From Taiwanofungus camphoratus (taxonomy: Eukaryota > Basidiomycota > Agaricomycetes > Polyporales > Taiwanofungaceae), in the NCBI GenBank assembly GCA_003999685.1, contig CP021229.1, forward strand, positions 62,001 through 126,000: 64,000 nucleotides of DNA. The letters are read 5' to 3'. A model generated the notes under the pieces. It saw only the letters and a list, made by a program, of their open reading frames with translations. It did no database searches and was not told the origin of the DNA. Each line of letters opens with the position of its first letter. The first letter of the stretch is position 1. The translations under genes were made by a program, and so were the position numbers. This document shows, piece after piece, positions 1-11,900 of this stretch.

Positions 1-2
1 TC

Positions 3-540
3 GATACTTGGGAGCCCTCTCTCCCCACTTTGGACCTCTGTTTGCACGAGTGTCTCCGACTGATAATGAACGGCTCCATCATCAGGCGCAATATTGGCAG
101 GGACGTTCAGATCTCGGGACGCACCATCCGAAGTGGGGATTTTCTGATGTACATGACCGCCGATGCACACCTCGACGGCGAGATGTACCCTGAACCCCTG
201 AAATTCGATCCCTTGCGTGACCAAAACAAGTCAGGACGCCTTGGATTCTTGGCTTGGGGTGCAGGTGAGTTTGCTCGCAGCCCCATTTGTTTCGCGCAGA
301 CTGAATACACTATCTGCAGGAACACATCCTTGCACGGGTCAACGTCTCGCAAAGCTGATAATCAAGATATACTCTGCCATGCTGCTCTACACTTTCGACA
401 TTGAGATGGTTGACGCTTATGGCCGCCCTTTAGAGAGGGCGCCAACGCCAGTCCTGGGTTTATTCAATGTCCCGAAGCCAGACACTGATGTTCATCTCCG
501 GTATAAGACTCGGGAAGTGGGATCACATGAGAAGGTCTAA
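3..540 (+). CDS. cytochrome P450, C-terminal part (5' truncated by window edge)
   Basis: This is the last third of a microsomal-type P450 monooxygenase. Two exons can be read, 3-264 and 320-540, around a 55-bp intron with gtgagt at its 5' end and tgcag at its 3' end. The frame is kept (483 nt, 161 codons with stop). The K-helix ExxR motif is present as ECLR near the start. The heme loop FLAWGAG-THPCTG runs across the intron, so the heme-ligating cysteine is encoded just after the splice. A GQRLAK stretch follows, as expected. The membrane anchor and substrate-recognition regions lie outside the window, so substrate and subfamily cannot be judged. The single-exon readings through the intron are artefacts. 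Confidence 0.9.
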
Positions 541-2290
541 CCATCAGAGCGCGAGCCGTTCAGGTTCCGGCTAGAAAGTCTTTAGAGCGTCAACTACATA
601 GATTTGATCGTATTCTTGCTTGTATATCAGGCTTGCAGTAGAGAGGAATATAGCCTATTGGTTATTGTAAGAGGGCGAGGCCCTGCATCGATACCACTCT
701 GATCGTCTCCCTCGGCAAGCTTCAATTCCGTTCGACACAAGATGACTGCTTTGCGACCACACCTGTTCCTCATGGTCTCCCAGCAACTTGGTGAATGTGG
801 CCTGACCCTGATTTGAACAATAATTGATGGCCCTCAAGTCCCGTTTACACTTTTTGCCAATCCTCGTGCGTTCTAGCATTCCATTAATGACCACATTTGT
901 CTTGCGGCCATACATATGAATCGTGAGTAGGAAGAAAAGCAGGACACACCTCTTCTTTCTTCGAAATTGCGACCTGGCATACATGGTTCTAATGCCAGTG
1001 ATGCCCAAGAGCGCAGAGACACTGATGTAACCAGGACCTTGTCCGCAATACCAACCTACCTACCAGTCATGATGAACTTGGAGCCAAGCGCTAATCATCG
1101 ATAGGCACCCAATGAGCGATGGATGGCACTAACAGCGTTCGTTCGCAATCCAGTGAGTAAGGGCGCAATTGATGGTAGAACTGCATGATTACCTAGATGC
1201 TTCTGGTGCTGCAGATGCGCCACTGGCTGACTGACGCCAGGTCTCGCGGCTACAATGTGCAAGATGAACATGATGAATCTGTGGATGCACGACGCGAGTG
1301 GAGATATATTCGGTCCCTGACAGTGAGATACCACCACCCCTATAATTGAACAAGCAGCTCTGCACGGACATCATTGTCTCGAACAGATTCAATGCCGGTA
1401 TAAGCTTTTGTATAGATAATAGCAGATTCCGAGAACTGATACGTGTGGTGTTGATATGAGGCCGTGAATCAAGGTTGAGGACGCTTGAACTGAGGACTAT
1501 TGTTAGGATCATTGCCACTCTACCAGACCTCAAGCTCATTAAGCATCCTTATGCGGAACATGGGCTTCGGGATTCCATGATCCGTCCGAGCCAAAGTCGA
1601 GGAGACACATGGCTTTCAGCAGCCGTATAAGAATACATGCTGGTCCACCCTGCGAGTTATTTGGTAGATCTTACCGCGCACTCCGAGTCGCTGTGCCTTG
1701 GGGAGCCAACCACCCTATCTGTATTTAGCTTCACGCAGCGCCGAGAAAATACCATAGTGGACGAAGATGTATCACCTTTAACCATGTTTCAAAAGTGTTA
1801 CCCAATCGTGAAAGTTAACCATGTTACCGTGAAAGAATGTAGTGTTCAGCAAGGCAAGACTTCAGCAATTGCAAGGACTTCAGAATCATTACTCAGTGTT
1901 GACAGAGAACTGGAAAAGATCACCTAGTGACCTCGCACAGCGGATCACAGTTGAAGTTCAACACCCAAGGTGGCATACAAAATTGCTGATACTATGAGAG
2001 CATCAGCAACAATAGTGCATATCCATGCAATGATGGTGACTTACGATATGGATCGATTGTCATCCATATCCGTCTATGGTCAAGCAACGGAGACTTATGG
2101 TGACTGGGAGCGGAGTGGCCATGAAGCTGTTCATTTTACCAGCAATGGCTCTACAGAATGTCAGTAAATACCCACTAAGTCATGTTCCTATCGTATAGTC
2201 ATAGCTCATCGATGCATACCTCCAAGGTCAGTGGATACCGAAGCCTGCTTGAGACTTCGGAGTCGCATCATAGCACGTGACCGTCTTCCG
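541..2290. other. intergenic stretch with no convincing intact gene
   Basis: About 1.7 kb of about 45-50% GC with only short, discordant open frames. The one piece with family resemblance is the minus-strand relic listed separately at 1190-1410. Confidence 0.5.
1190..1410 (-). pseudogene. possible relic of a DUF6533-like fungal membrane protein
   Basis: On the minus strand one frame reads KAYTGIESVRDNDVRAELL and then VQL followed by a stop. Another frame a little further on reads RDRIYLHS and then a segment ending in VAARPGVSQPVAHLQH. The order and spacing recall the C-terminal half of agaricomycete DUF6533-type membrane proteins, but at least one stop and one frame change interrupt it. I see no intact start or upstream half. 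The resemblance is from memory of the family and may be chance. Confidence 0.25.
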
Positions 2291-2291
2291 C

Positions 2292-2298
2292 TATAAAA
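2292..2298 (+). promoter_or_regulatory. TATA-like box (TATAAAA)
   Basis: TATAAAA followed by a pyrimidine-rich leader, 118 bp before the ATG of the short frame at 2416. It looks like a fungal core promoter but has no proven gene. Confidence 0.3.
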
Positions 2299-2415
2299 TC
2301 CTTCACTGTCGCTTTCCTTTTCCTCACTCATTTCGGACTCGCACTATTGTCCCCCTGCGACTGAACATTTGTCTTCTTGCAGGAGTCTACCGCTTGTCCC
2401 AGAGTAACTTGTAGT

Positions 2416-2541
2416 ATGCCTCAGCTGGAGCGCATGTCCTCCTGTCCTAGGATTGTCGACACGTCGACGATGGTATGCTTTTCCTTACCAGAGGTATTAC
2501 ATCTTCATGGCACTCCATTTTCCTCTGATGTGGAGAAGTAG
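2416..2541 (+). CDS. very short ORF downstream of a TATA-like box
   Basis: A 41-codon ATG frame, unrecognised. The case for it is positional only: a TATA-like box and a CT-rich leader precede it. A gtatgc...accag pair inside it is only 19 bp apart, too short to be an intron. It could be the first exon of an unrecognised spliced gene, a short upstream ORF, or chance. Confidence 0.15.
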   Translation: MPQLERMSSCPRIVDTSTMVCFSLPEVLHLHGTPFSSDVEK

Positions 2542-2807
2542 TTGTCATGTTTTTATTTTGATGTTACATTTGACATTCATTCCAATCCTATGCGAGGCGG
2601 CCTCGGTTGATCAAATCAATCATCTACATCCAAGACAAAAGATAATAATGAAAGTGTGAGGACTGGTCTACAGACGTCCCAAGATCTGCTCTATAGGCCG
2701 CTATGTGTACACGACCGTATTATCATGCTGTTAGATACACCAAAACGACCCGTCCGCAAGTTGGTAGCTTCCACATGCAATAAGTATCGCCTGCTCCACC
2801 AAACGCT

Positions 2808-3904
2808 TCACGCAGCAGAAGGCTTCTTTGCCTTCTGCGCATTCTGCTTGCCAGGCACGAACATCCACCACACGGCTATGAGCAGGCGAAAGCCCGTGCC
2901 CACACCCAGCGTGCCCGCTGAGCCGATCTTGTCCACGAGGGCACGCCCGACGAAGCCACCGAAGAAGAGAGAAAGAATTGCAATGACCTTGTGGTCGCGT
3001 GAGATGATGCGCCGATTGAGCTTGAACAGCTTCGGGTCCGCCATCAGCTCGCACCAGACGGTCGTCAACACAACTACAACAACGATAAAATTCATTAGAA
3101 CTACGTGAACGAGCGAACATCAAGAAAGAAGTGACTGACTGGTAGTTGTGAACTGAGTGTTGACCCGCTTGCCCATGATGCCTTGCAGGCCCAAGCTCGC
3201 GCTCATAAACCCGACAGTCGCAAACGTCAATGCATTCGACCATGCCGGGTCATCCCTCGTGTCCGCAACGCTGGGCTGGCCACTCTTCCATACACATAAC
3301 GCTGCTGCCATCGTGAAGAGCGCCTGGATGAAAGTGCCGAGGAAAAGCCAGATCCGGGACTGGGGCCCCATGCGATCACCGAGGCGACCAATGAATGCAC
3401 CGCCGATAAAAGTTAGAAGAGAAGTGAGTGCTTGCTTGTCGGCGAGGTGGAAGGAGGTGTCACGATGCCCTGGGGGGCCTTGGAAGAGGCGTGCAAGGGC
3501 CAGAGCGAGCTGGATGGTACCAGGGGCGTAAGGACAATGATGTCGCACAAATCGCAAAGGCTACCTGCACTGAGTTTCCAGTTTGGAAACCTGGCCACAC
3601 AAAGATTGCACTGAAGGCTATGGAATCGCTGAAACGCACGAACAAAAGATCGAGTGAGGATCAGTAGAACAGAAGAGGGGGGGCCAATCTCATACATGAA
3701 GCCGGTCATGAAGCAGTATGCTGCAAGTGGAAAAGTGGCCTTGACGGGGTCAACGTCGCCCATGACATGCTCCCTAGACAAGACGATTGATGGTGATACC
3801 CATAGTCGTACAGTATCCACCGCAGTGTTGGCGGAGACGGGGCGGGGGAGGATCTCCGCCTTCTGCTCAGCATAGTCTGGGCCCGGAGGAGCCTGGTTCG
3901 CCAT
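2808..3904 (-). CDS. DUF1275 (YoaK-like) membrane protein
   Basis: Four exons, 3696-3904, 3565-3628, 3140-3509 and 2808-3073, give a 302-residue protein. The introns are 67, 55 and 66 bp and all are in phase. The protein has the DUF1275 arrangement: an N-terminal helix starting at the conserved DPVKATFPLAAYCFMTGF-I segment, then GFQTGNSVQ, a TFIGGAFIGRLGDRMG repeat half, a VGFMSASLGLQG helix, VNTQFTTT-IVLTTVW across the last intron, and a final GGFVGRALVDKIGSAG helix. About six hydrophobic segments are visible. The start ATG at 3904 precedes a charged, proline-rich cytosolic leader typical of fungal members. The family's substrate is not established. DUF1275 proteins are integral membrane proteins, and transport is an inference. 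The hydrophobic frame read straight through 2808-3095 is the final exon plus intron sequence. Confidence 0.85.
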
Positions 3905-4731
3905 TCTACAACACTTCAGGTTGGAGACAATAACGAGTGTCAGATAGTAGTCCGAGAAGACGAGCGGGATGTCTAGGGTGGGCAGGAGTGGACGGAGTCA
4001 CCGACGAGCTATTCTTGTAGCAAACCATAGTCATTGGCAGAAACTTTGGTGCACTAAATCATCTCGGTGAGCCGCGCGGGCTATACCGGCTCCGCTGATT
4101 ATTTCCCCTCTATCCCCACGCTGCTCTACTTATCATGTCTCGTACCATCTTCCGAGTTACGCCAGTCCATGCAGACATTGAGGGAGACGCTCACGATCCA
4201 GCCAATCAAACCCCTCAAAGTTCGAATGTGACGCCTCGGAGCAAACGCTTCTGGTCTTGTTCAAGCTTCAGGATGCCCCTTGCCAAGTTGCCCAGAAACC
4301 AACCCGGAAGATGATCAGCAAATTTGTACGGATGTTCAGACGACCTTGGCAGGTCTTCTCAGGTCTGCCTGGCAACTATGCTGATACTCGGTCACTCAGA
4401 GCAACCCAAGTCGCATCGCAACGTGTAGTATGGGAGGTAGCTTTCTTGGCATGGCGTACCTCGAGGTACTTGCCAGTTCCTTTCGAAAAACATACCAGCA
4501 TGAAGTGTAGATAGCAATCCTATTGTCAATAATATATTGCGGACATAACACGACGCATCAACAGACGGAGATAGAGTGCTCGGAGAGAGGAAATTCTATA
4601 GTGTATTAACCTACATATGCATTTTACTAGAGCAACAAAAACAGATACGTGGATTGGTGTGACCGTTCGTCCCGCTCTAGCTATCACAGGCCGTCGCTGG
4701 CAGTCCATTGTAACTATCGAACGGCTACCGC
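3905..4731. other. intergenic between two minus-strand genes
   Basis: Holds the upstream region of the DUF1275 gene and the 3' flank of ATP-citrate lyase. A 60-codon ATG frame starts at 4136 on the plus strand with no recognisable content. Nothing else is supportable. Confidence 0.4.
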
Positions 4732-7700
4732 TCATTGCATCTTGCCAAGCACCCGCGGCTGTGAGAGATCTGCCATGTTGATGAAGATGTCGTCGGCAGG
4801 ATGACGGTACAGTGGTGCACGGAGTCGCTTCTGGTCGAGGTGGTGGCCGATGAAACCAATGCTGCGACCAAGCACGAACAGACCGTTCAAGGTACCGATC
4901 TATATAAAGTCAAATCAGATTTGAGTAGAGGAGATTACGAGAGAGATACTGACCTTGATGTACTCGTCAGCCTCATCTGGAGTGAAGGCACCGCTGTCCC
5001 GGAGAAGGTCAACAAAGCAGACAGCAATGCAACCATCGACATTTAGGATGAGCTGCGCGAAGAGTTATAAGCGACCTTGCTACGCATCGAGCGCCGATCA
5101 ATCGACTCACCGTGTCTTTCTTGGACGTTGTCACCTTCTCGACAGCAAGCGCGTAATCAAGCAAGCTGTGGCTTGGGAAGTTCTTGTGCACATACTCCTT
5201 CACAAGCTCGACACGAAGGTCAGGATTGTTCACGCTCTTGATCTTGTGCCCAATACCACTGACTATGCCGAGCGTCAGTCACACCACCTCTCGTAGTGAA
5301 ACACAGATACTCACTAAGCTTGTTCGCCTTCCTGCTGTTGTCGACGAATTCACGAGGCGTGAGACCAGTGTCCCGTGCGTTCGAAAACATGGATGCAGCC
5401 TCATCGAGCGCACCACCGAATCGGCTACCAATGGTGAGCAGACCGGAAGCGAGCGAGGAGATGAGGTCCTTGCCCGCACGCGTCGCGACGATGGTGTTCA
5501 TCGCACTGTAAGACAAACAAACTCAGCAACTTGGAGGGACCAACACGGCCAGGAAGAGGCTCACCCAGACACGGCCGGACCGTGGTCAGCAGTGAGCATA
5601 AGCACCATCTCGATGAATCTGGTCGCCCATGGTGGCAAGCGGCGCTTGAACCACAGCAGACTGACGACACCACCGAGGCCGATCTCCTCCTTGAACACAT
5701 CCGAGATGCGCATGCCGGCATACAACAGCTCCTGGCCACGCTCGTCTGAGATCGTCGAAATGAATGCAGCGGGCTTCCGGATGAGACCGAGCTCCTGCGC
5801 CCACTTGTAGTCCATCGGGATGACGGGCGGTTCGCGCTCGGCCTGGGGCTTGATCGTGCCGTTGCTCACCAGGCGCTCGTACGTCTCCTTCAGCACCTGC
5901 GGGAGGTCCTCGAACGTGTCGGGCACGATGAAGCCCGCTGCGCGCATTGCCGCGTTCTTCGCGTCTGCAGTCTCCATAGCCGAGTTCGCCATCGAGCCCG
6001 CATGCCCAAATTGCACCTCAGTCGTGAACATCTTCGCGCAGGTACCGATGGCCCATGCGACGATCGGCTTGCGAATGATGCCCTTCTTCACCGCGTCGAT
6101 CACACGGTACTCTTCAATACCACCGACCTCACCGAGAAGAACGAGCATCTTGCAGTCGGGGTCTTGCTCGTAGCGCAGAAGATGGTCAATGAAGGTCGAG
6201 CCAGGGTAGCGATCACCACCGATGGCAATACCCTCGTAGGTTCCATTGCTGACGAGAGACAGGATGTTGTTCAACTCATTCGACATACCACCGGACTTGG
6301 AAACATAGCCAACAGAGCCAGCGCGGTAAAGCTTGGAAGCAATGATGTTGTCCATCATACTGCAAATATTCTCATCAAGGCCACTGTATTTCACAAGCCA
6401 GAGACAAGTACTCACCCTCCCGAGTTACCGATCCTGAAACAGCCGGGCTTGATACCACCGACGGTGGCAGGGCCAATGATCAAGACACCCTTGCTCTTCG
6501 CCAAGTGCAGGATCTCGCGCGCATGGCGCTCAGGCACACCCTCCGCAATGAGGGCAATGCTCTTGATCTGGGGGAAGCCCAGAATCTCGAGGGTGCTCGA
6601 ATACACACTTCGCGAGCTAGCGAAGTTGACCACGACGTCGGCGTCTGGGTGCTTCTTGACTGCCTCCTCGACGCTCGTGTACACCGGTAGAAGGGTCTCC
6701 TTCGTGCCCCAGTAGAACTTTTGAATGTGGTGCCCACCGAACGGATAGATCATTGCCGCGACACTCGGCGTCCCGCGCCCGCACGAGTAGTCAAAGTCGA
6801 GCATGCCCTGGATCGCGCGCGGCTGCAGGCCGTATACGAACGAGCGCGTGTACTGGTCGAACGGCCGGTATGCCGGGCGCACAGATGGCTTTACGTCTGT
6901 GTTAAAATGCACGATCTGGTCGTCCGGCTGCGTGCGCTCCCCGTCAGGCCCGATGGTGCCGACCGACGCAGCAGTTTCCGGTATTTCGGCGGATGTTGTC
7001 TTGGGAGAGGATGGGGCAGGGGTTGCAGTGACGGAGTGGAGGGGGTTCTTGGGCTTCGTCTTGACACCAAGCGCGAGGGGGACTATCTCGGTGATGTGTG
7101 TGTCGGGGCCGTACACCTTGATGGGCACGCCAAGCGACTCGCCGAGCAGGCGCATCGCCTTGAGGCCCTCTTGATAGTTCGGGCCACCACGGCGCACGTA
7201 GATCTTGACATTGTGGTTGATAAGCGGCGTCTTGTATTCCTTGAGCGCGCGGATGATGCCCTTGAAGGTGGACGCGACGTTGGTGAAGTTGGCAATACCA
7301 CCGCCGATGATGAGAATCTTGCCGTCGGCGCGAGGCTTGCCGCGGGTGATCAGGTCAACTGCGATAGATGTTTTAGGGTCATGCGTAGACACGGACAGAG
7401 TCGCACGCACTGATGGTCTTGGCGTACTCGTATGTCTGACCCTCTGTCGGCGCACCCGAATACTCTCCGTAATTGGCAAGCTCGTGTGCGAAGCCGTGTG
7501 CGGCAATGGCGTCTGCGTACACGACGGAAGCACCACCACCCGCGACCATCGTCCAGATACGGCCCTCAGGATTGAGGACGGTAAGCTTGAGCGAAGCACC
7601 GGTCGAGCCGTCGAGCTTCTGAATGTACGCCTCCTCCTTGGTCAGGTCACGTCCGAAAGGAGCGGGCCAGACCTACGTGCACGCCCACGTCAATCAAGAG

Positions 7701-8948
7701 TACGCGACGACAAGGTAAGAGTAAAGGCACACCATCGGAGGGCCGCGGTCAGCGGAGACAGTCTTGCCCTTCGTCGTCGTTGCCTGCGAGCCAGACTCGT
7801 ACACAGTCAGGTCGCGCGCGATCGCCCACTTCGGCCCACAGATCGACTCGGCTGTCTGGTCAAGCTTCGCGGCCATATCGAGGTAGTGGATCGTGGGCGG
7901 GGCACCATTAGCACCATCAAGGCAGATGAGGGGGTTGATCTCGAGGTATGCAAAGTGGAGATCGACGTAGACGGAGTAGAGGCGGATGAGGAAGTCGACG
8001 AGGGTCTCCTTCTTCTCGGCGGGGACGTGCTTGAGGAGGGTGTCGCGGATGGTGGTGCGGGAAGGGAAGGGCGCATTAACGGGGAGCTGGAGGGTGAGCG
8101 CCTTCGCGTCGACGTCACCAATGTCGACACCGCCCTCATGTGTGAAGAGGATGGCGTCGCCCTCGCGTGCAGAGGTGATGCAAACGTAGTATTCGGTATG
8201 AGAGGGGTGAGGAAGGAACGGCTCGAGGATGAAGTTGTTGAGGGTGCCTACTACGGACTCGACCTGCAATGCAACACTACAATTAGCACCTTGTCACTAG
8301 CTTTTGCTGATTGCACTTATGTGCGAGGAGGAAGAGAAGCGGCTATCCGAAAAATATCACGTGCGCAATATATATAGACGCGTCCTCATGCCAGACGCGA
8401 GCCAGACCCGCGTAACTAGGCATGAGGCACATTTGGTCAAAGAAAAGCAAGTGGAAAGCGCGCTAACTACAAAATAACACAGCAAGCAAGCAAAAAACGA
8501 AGCGGAAGCGGAAGCGGAAACGAAGGAATGAGCGGAGAATGGACGGAAATCCGTACCCTTTGGGGCTTGCCTGCCCGGGCCTGGATCCACTCTTTCGCCT
8601 CATCCCAGGTCTTGTTCAGCGCAAGGAGACCCGCCTTTCCTCTACGCTTGATGAGCTGGTCGGGCTTTGCGACGAGTTTCGTGGTGAAGACCCAGCCGGG
8701 CAGTTGGGTGTCCGGGGTGATCGAGTCGGTCTCTGGGTCCCAGGACACCTGGGCGACCTTAGGGGCAGGGAAGACAAACTTGGTGCTGAGCTGTGCAGAG
8801 GAGTCGACAGGGGGCGCTCGCTCGAGCCAGTAGGCGAGGAGGAGCTTTGCGTCGTATTCGCGGATGGCTGGTGCAGACGGGGTCAGTAAGACTCGCTCGA
8901 TCGAGGGGTAGAAGATGCAGCCGTGTGTAGCACACCTTTTGAAGACAT
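4732..8948 (-). CDS. ATP-citrate lyase, fused single-polypeptide form
   Basis: Cytosolic enzyme making acetyl-CoA and oxaloacetate from citrate, CoA and ATP. Ten exons (8936-8948, 8557-8867, 7733-8263, 7411-7672, 6416-7358, 5565-6359, 5315-5505, 5111-5262, 4954-5052, 4732-4899) give 1154 residues, close to the animal single-chain enzyme. Ascomycetes usually split this into two genes, so the fusion fits a basidiomycete. The order is: ATP-grasp half ([15 protein letters not shown] start, [15 protein letters not shown]), CoA/citrate-binding part ([20 protein letters not shown]), a Pro/Thr-rich linker, then the succinyl-CoA-synthetase-like and citrate-synthase-like parts. The phosphohistidine is in QFGHAGS at about residue 806. 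The C-terminus has [17 protein letters not shown] and ALNG-type [17 protein letters not shown]. The first coding exon is 13 nt. The intron at 8264-8556 is 293 bp, while the others are 52-68 bp. Long antisense frames over this gene are shadows. Confidence 0.96.
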
Positions 8949-11900
8949 GATCAGTAGCAGGAGGTGGTGGTGGCAGTCAGGATCAAGAAGGGATGGGCTC
9001 GAGGGACTAGGGACTGTCCACGGGGGTTTTTATGTGGTTGTTTGAGCAGTCGCCTCACTTTGCGCTAAACGAATATCGAAAATGGGGAAATGACACTCGA
9101 CCCCCAATATTCACACGCGACACGCCATCTGCCCATTCGCCGACTTTCTCATCTCGCCGCCGCCTGCCATCACCGCACCTCGTACCATCTTCCCCTCTGA
9201 ATTCCATTGTTCTCTTTCCTCATGATGCACTTTTCCTTGTCGTGATGGACATATCAGTTCACCGTTCGCTACCCCTGGGCGCGCCCCGGGACTACCGCAC
9301 CATCGATACTCGGACCTCTCGCTACCTCGCGGATACAATGTTATCTTTCCGACTAGATGCAACGCTCTCAACAGATGTTTATCTGCAGATCTTCTGGCTG
9401 TCCATGCTAACGCACTGACCGTTCGACATCAGATGCAGTTGCACAGTTCCCTGCGTCCGTTTGTTGTACGCTGTCCCATACTTGCCCGTGTCTTCGTTCT
9501 TTTTGCTTCTCATCGACAACTTCAGTCCGTGGAGGGTTGGGCGAGACCAGGTGGCAAAGCGCTCATCGGGCTGCAGTATGAAGCGTCCAATTTTCATCTA
9601 TCTTACCGCTGTTACAGATATGTATATTCGCGCCGCAGCGCCTCCATCATGTATGATATATGATACCCAGTAGGTGACATCCCGGCCCGCGCTCTGATCC
9701 TCATCAATCCTTCCAATCAATCAACCCTTCTCGTACACATCTAGCATGTCGTAAGTAACATCACACGCAGCCGTCTTGTCTTTGTCACTCCCCGGCGTGC
9801 AGTCTTACATATGGCCCTGCGCACAGGCCGTGACGAGCGTACGTTCCCATCCCCTCCTTCCTCGTCACTCCCCTGCAGCTGTTTGGGCGCTGACTACTCC
9901 GCCCCTCGGGCACGTGGTGATTTGTGTTGCATGGGTGCCATTGGGTGGAGGCGCCCGTTCTGGCACTCTGTCGATTCCTATTCGCTGTGCACCAGAGACA
10001 GCAGACGTGGGGCCTGGCTCAGAGGCTGTGTGGGTAGACGGCGAACAGCTTTGGTGCGTCGCAGTCCGGGTCCTGAATTTGGAGACAGGCGTGAGTCCAT
10101 GTTGTTAACCAGGCATGTCCTCACCCGAGATCGTCGAATCTATCATGAAATGATTCATCGAACCGTTGCTCTACCATGGTAGTTCTGGGGTACGGCGTTC
10201 ACCGTATCGCGACCGTACAATTTCGCGATGATCATGTCGCACCACCTGTGTAGCCTACCTCGAGCTCTATGCTGCTCGACAGTTGGTATGTATTGTATGT
10301 GTGGGCGACTGATCGCGAAGCGCTCCCATCCTAGCGAAGAGGCCTACGCAATGCGCCCTCGCTCTTTCCCGCGCGCTGCGCGTAATGTGTTCGAGCATCA
10401 TGCACTGCGCTGTAAACGTCCATGCAAGCACCTCGGTGGCAACTGACTCCCTGATTGGACGCCACGTCCTGGATTGGACCTCGAGCTCTCATAGTTTTCG
10501 AGTGGCAAGCGGACAGTGCTTGGGCGCCGTCACTGCGCTTCGGTCTATGGAGAAGATGTGAATCTAATAACTGTTGACATCCTCCCTTTCTTCCAGATGT
10601 CGGGTCGACGATCTCCGCTAGTAGACAAGTCGAGTGGCTGGTATGCCTTTCTTTGCGCACAATTTGTGAAGCCTAATTTCCCGTGACAGACAGTATGGCG
10701 ATGTCAGGGACGGAACCGCTGCGCGTACGTCCTCACTGCTCGGGAGTTTTGGAGGTCGAAAGAGTGCACGAACGTGTACTCTGACAGCTTCCACAACACT
10801 CAGCAGTAACGAGGATGTTTGACTCGAGCCAGTGCTCACACCCTCCCGTCGTCCAGCGCATCCGCCAGGATCACCACCTTCACACAATGTTATGACAAAG
10901 TATTGGAGCAGATACAGACGTGGCTGGCCCGGACAACCGAGCATCGGTTCTGACTACCGCGGTTCCCGGTCTGAACACTCTGCCTGTGCGTCTCTCGCTC
11001 TGACGTGCGCGATCGCTGATCCTGTGGATTGCAGACTTCACATCGTTACCGAGAGACTCACGCGCCCTCCTACCACAAGCCGCATCTATACCACGCCTGA
11101 ACACGCGGAGAACAGCTCGGGGGGGGGGGGGGGGGGGGGGGCGCAGATGTGCTGCGAAAACGGCCGCTCCGCCGCGCCGCATCACGGACCCCCGTGGGCA
11201 CAAGGGCGTTCTGACGAAGCGCGCAGCATTCCAAGCAAGCGCTTGCGGGCGGCACAGCGGCGGCCTGGCGCTGGCTCCCGCGCTGGCGTGCGCCCCCGGA
11301 TGCGCTCGAGCGGCGTGCCGCGTCCGTGCAGGACGTGTCGATGCCGCCTACGGGGTGCCGTACGCCGCAGGCGCGGGCGCACCTCGCGCGGAGCCCCGTT
11401 TACCCGCCTCGGCGGGCAGCGGCTCGTCTGGTGCGCCGGCGACACAGCCCCCGACGTGCCCGTCGCGGTCGGGGTGCAGGACCGACGCACCCGCGCTCGC
11501 TCGAGTGCGAGCGGGGCGCAGCCCGAGTAAACCAAACAGCCTTCCACGGCCCACGCCGTCCTGAGGGGACACCGCCGGGCCCCGCGCCGGGCTCGTATTC
11601 ACATGTGCTTCGCTCAGAGCTACCGCCGTGCTGTAGACGCGGCGGGCAGGACCGCTCGTCTGTTGGTCGCCCACCGCGGCGACTGCGCCGTCGGTCGGCC
11701 CGCGCACGATTCTCGCGTCGGAGCCGTGGAGCCGTGGAGGGTTTCGCGTCGGTAGTTCTGCACATTCGCGAGGAGAGGTGCAGCCACAGTCCGGCCGCGC
11801 GTTATTCGTCCTCGCGCACGAGGCGAACACTTGCATGGCGCAGTGCGGCGGTCCATCGGATAGGCTGTCGGTGGCTGGAGCGGAGCGATGACGTCCGTAG

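Noticed and set aside
3-3904. Secondary-metabolite cluster around the P450
   Set aside because: The neighbours are a DUF1275 protein and primary-metabolism genes; no synthase or tailoring enzyme is seen in the window.
7205-8377. 390-codon plus-strand frame opposite ATP-citrate lyase
   Set aside because: It lies antisense to well-supported exons, is Arg/Val/Asp-rich, and exists because GC-biased codons leave few stops on the opposite strand.
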